Below are positions 6,654 through 13,765 of a stretch of DNA of 15,129 bases, one piece after another. The notes beneath the pieces are model-generated. The model was not told the origin of the DNA, searched no databases, and saw nothing but the letters and a program-made list of their open reading frames with translations. The stretch comes from Smithella sp. GTDB lineage: Bacteria; Desulfobacterota; Syntrophia; Syntrophales; Smithellaceae. How positions within the stretch are numbered: the stretch's first letter is position 1; the number at the start of each line of letters is the position of its first letter. The position numbers and the translations under genes were made by a program. The DNA is taken from assembly GCA_012797505.1 (NCBI GenBank), contig JAAZOZ010000258.1, positions 1-15,129 on the forward strand. The letters run 5' to 3'.

Positions 6654-7877
6654 CTATGTGAAATGAACGGCCAGCATGGAAAAGTCGTCTTCCAGAATTT
6701 TCTGGCCGTGGTAGTCCTGCATTTTCCGGTACAGGGCGTCAATATCTTCGCCCGCTTCCATTTTGTGCTGCAGCAGATAGTCTCCCAGTTCATCCAGCGT
6801 CCACATGCTGCCTTCGGGCGGATCCACTTCGTAAACGCCGTCGGAAAAGACGTAAAGATTCGCTCCGGGGTCAACGGTGATCGCGCTGTCCTGGTAGGCG
6901 CTTTCCGGAAGGCCGCCGATGAACAGGTTGTTCGTCATGAGTTTGGTCAGGGTTCCCTCTTTGGAAATGAGAAAAGCCGGGGGATGGCCGCCGCTGGCAA
7001 AGCGAAGTTCCCGGGTCCGGCGGTCGAAAACGCCGTACCAGATGGTGAAATAAAGGTTGTTGTGGTGCTCCATCTGAAACGCGTTGTTGAGCGCGGCAAG
7101 CACCCGGTCCGGGGAATGGAAATCCGTGTCGGGCAGCGTCTGGGAGCGGATGGCGTTGAAGGCGGAAACGGAAAGCAGCGCCGAGCCGACCCCGTGCCCG
7201 CAGACGTCCAACAGATAGATGGCGAACGTGTTTTCATCGAGCCAGTGGTAGCCGAAGCTGTCGCCGCCGAGCTGGGCGCTGGGGAAAAAGCGCCAGGCCG
7301 TCGTGATGGTCGGATCGGAAAGAGGGGGCGGCATAAGCGATACCACGTAATCGGCCGCCTGGGCCAGTTCCGCGGCCAGGGCCTGCCGGCTGGCGAGCAG
7401 CGCGGCATACGCTTCGTTTCGCTGCAGCAGGTTGATGTAGCCGCGGGAATGGTAGCGGATCCGGGCGATGAGCTCTATGCGGTCGGGAAGCTTCACCAGG
7501 TAGTCGTTGGCCCCGAGCGAGAAGGCGTCCGCCTTTGTCACCGCTTCCTCCTTGGAGGATAAAACGATCAGCGGCACGTCCTTGAGCTGGGGATGGACGC
7601 GGAAGAATTTCACCAGCGTCAGACCGTCAATCTCCGGCATGATCAGGTCCTGAAGGATCACCGTCGGCTGAAAGGCGGCGGCGGTCGGAATGGCCTGCGT
7701 GGGATCCTGGCAGAACGAAAAGACAATGTCCGTCTCCGGTTCGAGCATTTTTTTCACCGCCGCGCCGACAATCGCCTGGTCGTCGATGAGCAGGACCTTG
7801 ATTTTATGGGCGGTCAGTGTGCTTGCCGGATCGTGGCTGCCGGGCGGGGCCGGGTTTGAATTTTCTTTTTCGGTCAT
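6654..7877 (-). CDS. Response regulator with PP2C/SpoIIE serine phosphatase output (WspR-like receiver)
   Basis: Last gene of the chemosensory operon and its likely output; 407 residues. A receiver domain (about 26-145) has the acidic pair D32/D33, phosphoacceptor D77 (ILQDLIMP), S107 and K129. Next comes a helical linker (about 146-180) and then an RsbU/SpoIIE-type PP2C phosphatase. Its metal-binding aspartates are all present: D206 (LGGD), D224 (DVCGHG), D346 (FSDG) and D397/D398 (EDDFSML), with SGGHPP between them. The enzyme should remove phosphate from Ser/Thr of a partner, typically a STAS anti-sigma antagonist, when the receiver is phosphorylated. The receiver and linker (GANDYLVKLPDRIELIARIR, YHSRGYINLLQRNEAY) closely resemble WspR as I recall it, but no GGDEF domain is present. 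The start overlaps the cheB stop (ATGA, 7874-7877). The substrate is unknown. Confidence 0.93.
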   Translation of the reverse strand: MTEKENSNPAPPGSHDPASTLTAHKIKVLLIDDQAIVGAAVKKMLEPETDIVFSFCQDPTQAIPTAAAFQPTVILQDLIMPEIDGLTLVKFFRVHPQLKDVPLIVLSSKEEAVTKADAFSLGANDYLVKLPDRIELIARIRYHSRGYINLLQRNEAYAALLASRQALAAELAQAADYVVSLMPPPLSDPTITTAWRFFPSAQLGGDSFGYHWLDENTFAIYLLDVCGHGVGSALLSVSAFNAIRSQTLPDTDFHSPDRVLAALNNAFQMEHHNNLYFTIWYGVFDRRTRELRFASGGHPPAFLISKEGTLTKLMTNNLFIGGLPESAYQDSAITVDPGANLYVFSDGVYEVDPPEGSMWTLDELGDYLLQHKMEAGEDIDALYRKMQDYHGQKILEDDFSMLAVHFT

Positions 7878-8911
7878 AATGAGGTTCCTTTGCGGTTGAT
7901 AATTTTCCTGGCAATGGCGCCGGCGATTTGGTCCAGCGGCAGGATTTCCGAAGCGCCGCCCAGTTCCACGGCCGCCGCCGGCATGCCATAGACGATGGAC
8001 GTTTTTTCGTCCTGGACGATCGTGTGCCAGCCGGCCTTGAAGAGAGCCGACAGTCCCTCTCCGCCGTCCCGCCCCATGCCGGTGAGGAGCACCGCTACGT
8101 CATTTTGCGGCCAGTATTGCCGGAGGCTTTCAAAAAGCGCGTTGACGGACGGGCGATAGGGATAATTGCGGGGGTGCTCCGTGTAGTGAAGCGCGCCGTC
8201 CGGTCCGAGGACGAGGTGGTCGTTGGTTTGGGCCACCAGGACGACGCCGGGTCGGACCCGCATCCCCTCCCGGGCAACGGCTACGGAAAGCGGCGTTTGT
8301 GAGTTCAGCCAGGAGGCGAGGCCGCCGGCGAACTGCAGATCGACATGCTGGCAGATGACGATGGCGGCGGGAAATTCCCGGGGGAGGCCGGCGAGGATCG
8401 TGGCCAGGGCCTTGGGGCCTCCCGTCGAAGAACCGATGGCGACGAGCTGCGGCTGAGGCTCTTTTTCCGTCTGCCGGACAGCCGCGGCCGGTTTTGTCGT
8501 CCGGGAAGCGCTTCCCAGAAGCCTGGCCATGGTGTCGATTTTTTTGATGAGGACGTCCGCCCCTTCCAGAAACCCGTTGGAATGAAGCACAGGCGTGGAA
8601 ATGACATCCAGCGCCCCGCACCCCATGGCCTCAAACACTTTTCCCGCCTGCTGTTCCCTGGCGTTGGACAGGACCAGAATCGCGCAGGGGGTTTCTTTCA
8701 TCACGTCGCAGATCAGCCTCGCGCCGCTGACGTCGGCAAGCGCCAGGTCGATGAGCAGGATATCGGGCAAGTCATGACGGCATTGCCGGATGACATCGCT
8801 CCCGCGGCCTGTGGACCAGATGACCGCGCAGCCGGTATCCGGGGCAATGATCTGCCGCAGGATCTTCAGGGCGTTCTCGTCGTGATGCGCAATGGCGATT
8901 TTGAGCGTCAT
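7874..8911 (-). CDS. cheB: CheB-type protein-glutamate methylesterase (WspF-like)
   Basis: Removes methyl groups from (and may deamidate) glutamyl residues of the operon's MCP, resetting receptor sensitivity; cytoplasmic. The 345-residue protein has a receiver (about 1-120) with phosphoacceptor D55 (LLIDLA), a linker, and a C-terminal methylesterase domain (about 155-340). The catalytic triad is complete: S162 in GSSTGGP, H189 in CQH and D282 in GMGRDGG. VIRQCRHDLPD and VFEAMGCGALDVISTP are strongly reminiscent of WspF. The receiver is unusual: the acidic pocket reads AHHDEN instead of the normal D-D, and the conserved MP after the phosphoacceptor is ALAD. Phosphorylation may therefore be weak or altered. 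It overlaps cheA by 4 bases (8908-8911) and the phosphatase gene by 4. Confidence 0.95.
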   Translation of the reverse strand: MTLKIAIAHHDENALKILRQIIAPDTGCAVIWSTGRGSDVIRQCRHDLPDILLIDLALADVSGARLICDVMKETPCAILVLSNAREQQAGKVFEAMGCGALDVISTPVLHSNGFLEGADVLIKKIDTMARLLGSASRTTKPAAAVRQTEKEPQPQLVAIGSSTGGPKALATILAGLPREFPAAIVICQHVDLQFAGGLASWLNSQTPLSVAVAREGMRVRPGVVLVAQTNDHLVLGPDGALHYTEHPRNYPYRPSVNALFESLRQYWPQNDVAVLLTGMGRDGGEGLSALFKAGWHTIVQDEKTSIVYGMPAAAVELGGASEILPLDQIAGAIARKIINRKGTSL

Positions 8912-11283
8912 TCGGGTCCTCCGATCAGGTCGCGGACGGCATCGAGCAGGCTTTCGTCATGGAAGCTGCCCTTGGTCAGGTAGTAGTTGGCGCCGGCTTC
9001 GAGGCCGCGCAGCCGATCCTCCTCCCGGTCTTTGTAGGAGACGATCATCACCGGCATGTCCTTAAGCCGCGGATCGGTTTTGACGGTCCGGACGAGATCG
9101 ATGCCGTTCATGCGCGGCATGTCCACGTCGGAAACGAGCAGTTCAAAGGCGTGCGACGTCAGCTTGTTCCAGCCGTCCACGCCGTCAATGGCGGTGGTGA
9201 CCTCGTATCCGGCGTTTTCCAGAAGTCTGCGCTCCACTTCGCGCACGGTCAGGGAGTCGTCCACCACCAGAACGCGCTTTTTGCCCGTCTTCAGAGCCTG
9301 CCGGCCCCGGCCGATTTTCTGAAGCTTGCCGGTCGTCAGCAACTGGTGAATGGAACGGACCAGATCGTCCACATCGAAAATGACCACCGGCGAACCGTCG
9401 TCCAGAATGGCGCCGGCGCTGACATTGGGGACCTTGCCGAGGCGGCTGTCCAGCGGCCGGACCACGAGATTTTCCTCGCCCAGCACGCGGTCAACCACCA
9501 GCCCGTAGCGGTTCAGCCGGTCGCTGATGATGACGACGGAAAATCCCGCAGGCGGGGTGGAAGCCTGCGGCAGCCCGAAAAGCTGGCGCGCGTCGAGAAT
9601 GCCCACATGCTCCCCGTCCAGTGTGCAGTAGGGGCGGTCTTCGATTTCCCGGATGTCGGCCGGCGCCAGGGACAAAACCCGGTCGATGCGGGAAAGGGGC
9701 AGAGCATAGGCTTCGCCGGCAATCGACAAAAGCAGGGTTCTGAGCACGGAAAGCGTCAGCGGCAGCTGCAGGTGAAAGCGGGCGCCCCGGCCGGCGTCGG
9801 CATCCACGCGCACGGTTCCGCCCACTTCATGGGCCATGTTGAAAACGACGTCGAGGCCGACGCCCCGGCCGGAAATTTCCGTTACCTTGCGGGCCGTGGA
9901 AAACCCCGGCAGAAACAGAAACTCGAAGAGCTCCGCGTGGCTTAAGCTTCCCGCCATGTCCTGCGACACATAGCCTTTTTCAACCACCTTGCCCCTTAAA
10001 TCCTCGGGATTGATTCCCCGGCCGTCGTCGGTGAGCGAGATGTTCAGCATTCCCGCGACGTGGCGCGCTTCCAGAACGAGGGTTCCTTCGGCAGGTTTGC
10101 CCGCCGCTTTGCGTTCTTCGGGTGTTTCCATGCCGTGATCGACGGCGTTGCGGATCAAATGGGACAGGGGCGCCTCCAGACGCTCCAGAATATCCCGATC
10201 GACGGGCGTGGCGGCTCCGGCAATTTCGAAGCGGACCTGTTTCCCCGTTTCCCGGGCCAGATCCCGGACCAGACGGGGGAAACCGTGGAGGCCGTCCGAG
10301 AAAGGCACCATGCGGCTGCTGATGACTTCGTTGTAAAGGCGATGCGCCAGATGTTCCAGACGGCGTGAAAAGCGCTCGAACCGGACAATTTCCCGGGAAA
10401 CGATCTGCTGGGCCGAGACCGCGCCGGACAGCGTCTGCTGTAAGTCTTCCGCTCCTTTGTCCTGCTCGTTTGCTTCCTGTCGCTCCAGGAATTCGCGCAG
10501 GGGTTTTTCGATTTCGAAGATTTCCTTTTTGAGGACCAGGAGGCTTTGATAGACGGTTTTGATGGATTGGGCCTGCACGAGGCATTCGCCCGCCAGGGCC
10601 ATCAGACGGTTCATGTTTTCGGAACGGACGCGCACCAAGCCTCCGTCTCCCTGATCCTGCGAACGGCGGGAACGGACGGCCGGCGGTGCGGTTTGCGGCT
10701 CCGGGCAGGCGTTTTCCAAAACGGCTGCCGGGGGCGGCTTTTGAGGTGTGGGCTCGGCGGGGCGCGGTGCCGGCGAAGGGTCGGCTTTAATGTCTTGCGC
10801 CTTTTGGGGGACGTCCCCGGCCGTTTTTTCTTCCGCCTGCGCGGCCGCGGTAGGAGCCGGCGTGGTCTCCTGAGGCGACGAGAGAAAGTTTCTCAGCTCG
10901 CCTGCCATAACTGTAATTTCCTGGGTTCCCCGCTCCAGAGCGGCGGGCAGCTCCTGAATGTCCAGGCGGGAAAGAGAGGCAAAAAAATCATTTCCCTTGA
11001 GCAGCCGGTCAACCGCTGTGGAGGTCAGCGGCCGTTTTCCGCTCTGTGCCGCCGAAAGAACGTCTTCCATGGCATGGGCGAGGGTGACGGCTGTGTTCAA
11101 CCCCACAATCCGGGCTGCCCCCTTGATGGAATGGGCGGCGCGCATCAGCGGTTCGATGCGCTCCGGCGTCTGGTCGCGCTCTGCCGTGACCAGACCGGCC
11201 TCCAGCATCCGGGTGTTGTTTTCCAGCTCCACGCGGAACAGATCGAGCATCAGGGGATCGATGGGGGCTGCGTCCGTGGTCAT
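8908..11283 (-). CDS. cheA: Hybrid chemotaxis histidine kinase CheA with C-terminal receiver (WspE-like)
   Basis: Central kinase of the array (791 residues). Domains in order: HPt (1-115) with phosphorylated H51 in AAHSIKGAARIVG; a Pro/Ala-rich linker (135-205); dimerisation helices (about 220-330); HATPase with N-box HLIRNAVDHG (N379), G1 DDGRGI (419-424) and G2 GRGVGLDVV (472-480); a CheW-like coupling domain (about 505-650); and a receiver (670-788) with D673/D674, phosphoacceptor D719 (LLVSDVDMP) and K771. No canonical CheY/CheB-binding P2 domain stands out. The fused receiver matches WspE and may act as a phosphate sink or relay. Likely phosphate targets are the CheB receiver and the PP2C response regulator encoded next. 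It overlaps the upstream cheW and downstream cheB genes by 4 bases each. Confidence 0.96.
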   Translation of the reverse strand: MTTDAAPIDPLMLDLFRVELENNTRMLEAGLVTAERDQTPERIEPLMRAAHSIKGAARIVGLNTAVTLAHAMEDVLSAAQSGKRPLTSTAVDRLLKGNDFFASLSRLDIQELPAALERGTQEITVMAGELRNFLSSPQETTPAPTAAAQAEEKTAGDVPQKAQDIKADPSPAPRPAEPTPQKPPPAAVLENACPEPQTAPPAVRSRRSQDQGDGGLVRVRSENMNRLMALAGECLVQAQSIKTVYQSLLVLKKEIFEIEKPLREFLERQEANEQDKGAEDLQQTLSGAVSAQQIVSREIVRFERFSRRLEHLAHRLYNEVISSRMVPFSDGLHGFPRLVRDLARETGKQVRFEIAGAATPVDRDILERLEAPLSHLIRNAVDHGMETPEERKAAGKPAEGTLVLEARHVAGMLNISLTDDGRGINPEDLRGKVVEKGYVSQDMAGSLSHAELFEFLFLPGFSTARKVTEISGRGVGLDVVFNMAHEVGGTVRVDADAGRGARFHLQLPLTLSVLRTLLLSIAGEAYALPLSRIDRVLSLAPADIREIEDRPYCTLDGEHVGILDARQLFGLPQASTPPAGFSVVIISDRLNRYGLVVDRVLGEENLVVRPLDSRLGKVPNVSAGAILDDGSPVVIFDVDDLVRSIHQLLTTGKLQKIGRGRQALKTGKKRVLVVDDSLTVREVERRLLENAGYEVTTAIDGVDGWNKLTSHAFELLVSDVDMPRMNGIDLVRTVKTDPRLKDMPVMIVSYKDREEDRLRGLEAGANYYLTKGSFHDESLLDAVRDLIGGPE

Positions 11284-11942
11284 GGGTTCAGACTCCTTGT
11301 CATGGCGGGGAAGAGCCGCTCTTCATCCAGAAGCCCGACCGGGCGGCCATTGAGCAGGAAGATGCCCCGGGTCAGCGCTCTGGCGCTGCGCGAGAGCGTG
11401 GCGGGAACTTCTCCGAGATCCTCCGGGGCAATCCGATGGACCCCCAGAATCTGTTCGACGGGAAACACGAAGCGCTGCCCTTCACGGCCGACCACCAGCA
11501 TTCTCTCATAAGCCGGCGCAGGCCTGCTTTCCTGCGCTTCGGAGGTCAGATCCAGCAGGTCCGCGACGGACAGACACAGAAGCAGTTCCCCGTTAATGTT
11601 GGCGATTCCCCGAAAAATCCGATTGACCTTCAGCGGCAGCGTGTGAACCGGGGACGGTTCCGCCGCTTCCTGAAAATAGATGGTTTTGACGGCAAACTTC
11701 TCGCCGCACAGGCGGAACACCATTACGGACAGAGTTCCCAGTCTGCCCGTCTCTTTGGGCAGAGCCATCACGGCGGCCCGCTCCCCGAGGTATGTAAGCG
11801 GAAGGTCCCGGTCCAGATGCTGTCTCCCCGCTGTGGCGAAAACGGGACAGCGGCGGCAGTGAATCAGGCGCGCCAGTTCCGGACAGGATCCGTCGCCGTA
11901 GATTCCTTTCACCTTCCAGCAGTATTTTTCTGCGTTTGCCAT
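11280..11942 (-). CDS. cheW: CheW-type adaptor with Cys-rich N-terminus (WspD-like)
   Basis: Scaffold protein linking receptors to CheA; 220 residues. The C-terminal part (about 70-215) is a CheW domain (MVFRLCGEKFAVKTIYFQE, IFRGIANINGELLLCLSVADLL, LLNGRPVGLLDEERLF). The N-terminus is an extension of about 65 residues with four cysteines, C8, C20, C29 and C32, in the context CW-x-VKGIYGDGSCPEL and HCRRCPVF. The same pattern (CWN...GDxSCP...HCRNCPV) is what I recall of WspD. This spacing could bind a metal ion or an iron-sulfur cluster, but that is inference. The gene ends in an ATGA overlap with cheA and begins 28 bases after the cheR stop, preceded by a purine-rich AAGGCGGAAC. Confidence 0.9.
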   Translation of the reverse strand: MANAEKYCWKVKGIYGDGSCPELARLIHCRRCPVFATAGRQHLDRDLPLTYLGERAAVMALPKETGRLGTLSVMVFRLCGEKFAVKTIYFQEAAEPSPVHTLPLKVNRIFRGIANINGELLLCLSVADLLDLTSEAQESRPAPAYERMLVVGREGQRFVFPVEQILGVHRIAPEDLGEVPATLSRSARALTRGIFLLNGRPVGLLDEERLFPAMTRSLNP

Positions 11943-11970
11943 CGTTTTTGTTCCGCCTTCTTTCGGTTGC

Positions 11971-13290
11971 CTATTCCTTGACGGTCGCTTTCCGCTCGGC
12001 CCGCTCCCGGTAAAGCGCCGCCTGGATTTCCTTCCCTTTCTGCCGGTAGATCAGGCTGATGTGAACCAGGCTTTCATAGTGGTTGGGATCAAGGTAGAGG
12101 GCCTTCAAAAAGCATTCTTCCGCGCCGTTTAAGTCCTGCCCGGCCATAGAGAGGATTCCCATCAGGCAATAGGTTTCGGCGGCCGGTCCGAATTTGCGCG
12201 TGTATTCCCGGCAGAGACGGGCGGCGCCTGCCGTATCTCCTGCGTCAGCCAGCCGCCGGGCCTCCTGAATCTGTGCATGTGTCGGAGGGAATTTGACATC
12301 TGGATTTGCTGCTCCTGGCTTTGCCGGTTGTCGTCGTTTCCCGGAGGGAGTCTCCGGCGGGTCGGTGTCCGGATGGATCGGTGTTTTTCCCTTTGCGGCG
12401 GCGTCCGTCGGAAGGACGGCGATTTTACCGGGTTTGCCTTTGGGTGAAATCGGTTTTGCGGGAGTCCCTGTATGGACAGCGGCAAACGAGGCGGAGGAGG
12501 CGGGTTTGGTCAGGGCGAAGGCTCTGTCCCACGGGAGGGGCAGATAGCCGCGCTGATGCCAGAAATTTGTCTCCGTATGACCGGTGAAGAGCAGCCCGCC
12601 GGGGATCAGGAGCCGGTCCATCCGGTCGAAAATCCGGAGGCGGGCTTCAGGGGTCATATAGATGAGCAGGTTTCTGCAGAAAATGATCGCATAGGGCCCC
12701 CGTCCGGCAAGGCTTCCGGGCAAAGCCAGATTGTCGAGAGAAAAGGCGACCCGGCGGACAACGGGATCGGCAACTTTGCGGCCGGAAGGTGTTGTCTCGA
12801 AAAAGCGGGCGACGTCCGGTCCGATATTTCCCCGGAATGCGCTTTTCGAATAGCAGGCAAGGCGGGCCTTCTCGAGGGCCAGGGCGCTGACATCCACCCC
12901 GTCCACCGTGAAGGATGAAGGCGGCAGTCCGGCGGCCAGAAGCGTCATGACAATGGAGTAAGGCTCTTCGCCGGTCGCGCAGGGAGCGGACAGAATATTC
13001 AAAACGTTCCCCGGGTGCGCCTCGTGCCAGTTCAGGGCATGACGGGCGAGGCACAGAAACGGCCCCCTGTCGCGGAAGAACCAGGTCTCTCCGACGACGA
13101 CGGCGTCAATCAACCGCTGCCGCACAGCGGGAGAAGACCCGAACAGCTTTTCAAACGCGCGCGGATCCGAAACGCCCTCGTGCCGCATGGCGGCTGCAAC
13201 GGCCCGGTTGACGGCGTCTTTGCCCGCGGAGTCCGGCTCCATGCCCAGGGAAAGGGTGAGGAATTCCATGATGGCGGAAGGCCCGTTCAT
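11971..13290 (-). CDS. cheR: CheR-type MCP methyltransferase with C-terminal TPR repeats (WspC-like)
   Basis: SAM-dependent methyltransferase that methylates glutamates of the operon's MCP; cytoplasmic; 439 residues. The CheR domain (about 1-262) shows VVVGETWFFRD (65-75), the SAM-binding SAPCATGEEPYSI (101-113), FCRNLLIYM (204-212) and PGGLLFTGHTE (230-240). A low-complexity Pro/Lys/Ala linker (about 263-335) leads to TPR-like helices (about 340-425), including AEECFLKALYLDPNHYESL. CheR-TPR fusions are typical of WspC and of related non-motility chemosensory systems. The MCP here ends in KISS and lacks the usual C-terminal pentapeptide that tethers CheR, so the TPR part may help place the enzyme. 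The ATG overlaps the preceding cheW stop (13287-13290). Confidence 0.95.
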   Translation of the reverse strand: MNGPSAIMEFLTLSLGMEPDSAGKDAVNRAVAAAMRHEGVSDPRAFEKLFGSSPAVRQRLIDAVVVGETWFFRDRGPFLCLARHALNWHEAHPGNVLNILSAPCATGEEPYSIVMTLLAAGLPPSSFTVDGVDVSALALEKARLACYSKSAFRGNIGPDVARFFETTPSGRKVADPVVRRVAFSLDNLALPGSLAGRGPYAIIFCRNLLIYMTPEARLRIFDRMDRLLIPGGLLFTGHTETNFWHQRGYLPLPWDRAFALTKPASSASFAAVHTGTPAKPISPKGKPGKIAVLPTDAAAKGKTPIHPDTDPPETPSGKRRQPAKPGAANPDVKFPPTHAQIQEARRLADAGDTAGAARLCREYTRKFGPAAETYCLMGILSMAGQDLNGAEECFLKALYLDPNHYESLVHISLIYRQKGKEIQAALYRERAERKATVKE

Positions 13291-13751
13291 CCGTTGGCGA
13301 CCTCCGGCGGGAAAAGGGTGAAAAGCAGGTCGCGGGTGAGCAGCCGTTCCATGTCCAGGACCTGAATGGAGCCGCGCTCGTCAAACATCGTGTCTCCCAG
13401 ATAGGGCGCGCCGCTGACGGTCACCACCGGCTGCTGGAGGCTTTCCTTCCTGCAGTCAATCATTTCCGTCACCGCTTCGGCCAGCAGGCCCAGGATGTGA
13501 GAACGGCCGTCTTCTCCCTGGTAGGCGATCAGGATGATGCGCGTGCTCATCCGGGGGCGGGAGGAAGCTCCGGTCAAAAGAACGGTCAGGTCCACCACCG
13601 GGGTGAGGGTTCCCCGGTAATTGAACGTTCCCGCGACTTCCGGCGGCGCGTGAGGAACGGCCCTCAGGGAAACCATGGAGGATACTTCAATAATCTGTCC
13701 GATATCGAGGCCGTAACGGTCCGTGCCTGCCTGAAACTGAAGTAGCAACAT
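13287..13751 (-). CDS. cheW: CheW-type adaptor (WspB-like)
   Basis: Second CheW scaffold of the operon, 154 residues, a single CheW domain over almost its whole length. Typical segments are LLQFQAGTDRYGLDIGQIIE near the N-terminus, AGTFNYRGTLTPVVDLTVLL in the middle (the receptor/CheA-binding region of CheW), ILIAYQGEDGRSHILGLLAE, and a C-terminal IQVLDMERLL. It differs from the other CheW by lacking the Cys-rich extension. Position directly after the MCP and overall pattern match WspB. It begins 14 bases after the MCP stop and overlaps cheR by 4 bases. The spacer contains only a modest purine run (GGGAAA), so translation may depend partly on the upstream gene. Confidence 0.93.
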   Translation of the reverse strand: MLLLQFQAGTDRYGLDIGQIIEVSSMVSLRAVPHAPPEVAGTFNYRGTLTPVVDLTVLLTGASSRPRMSTRIILIAYQGEDGRSHILGLLAEAVTEMIDCRKESLQQPVVTVSGAPYLGDTMFDERGSIQVLDMERLLTRDLLFTLFPPEVANG

Positions 13752-13765
13752 AGGTTGTTTCCCGA

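Noticed and set aside
10546..11511. Plus-strand open frame opposite cheA
   Set aside because: Shadow of the cheA and cheW genes; composition is low-complexity Gly/Arg with no motif.
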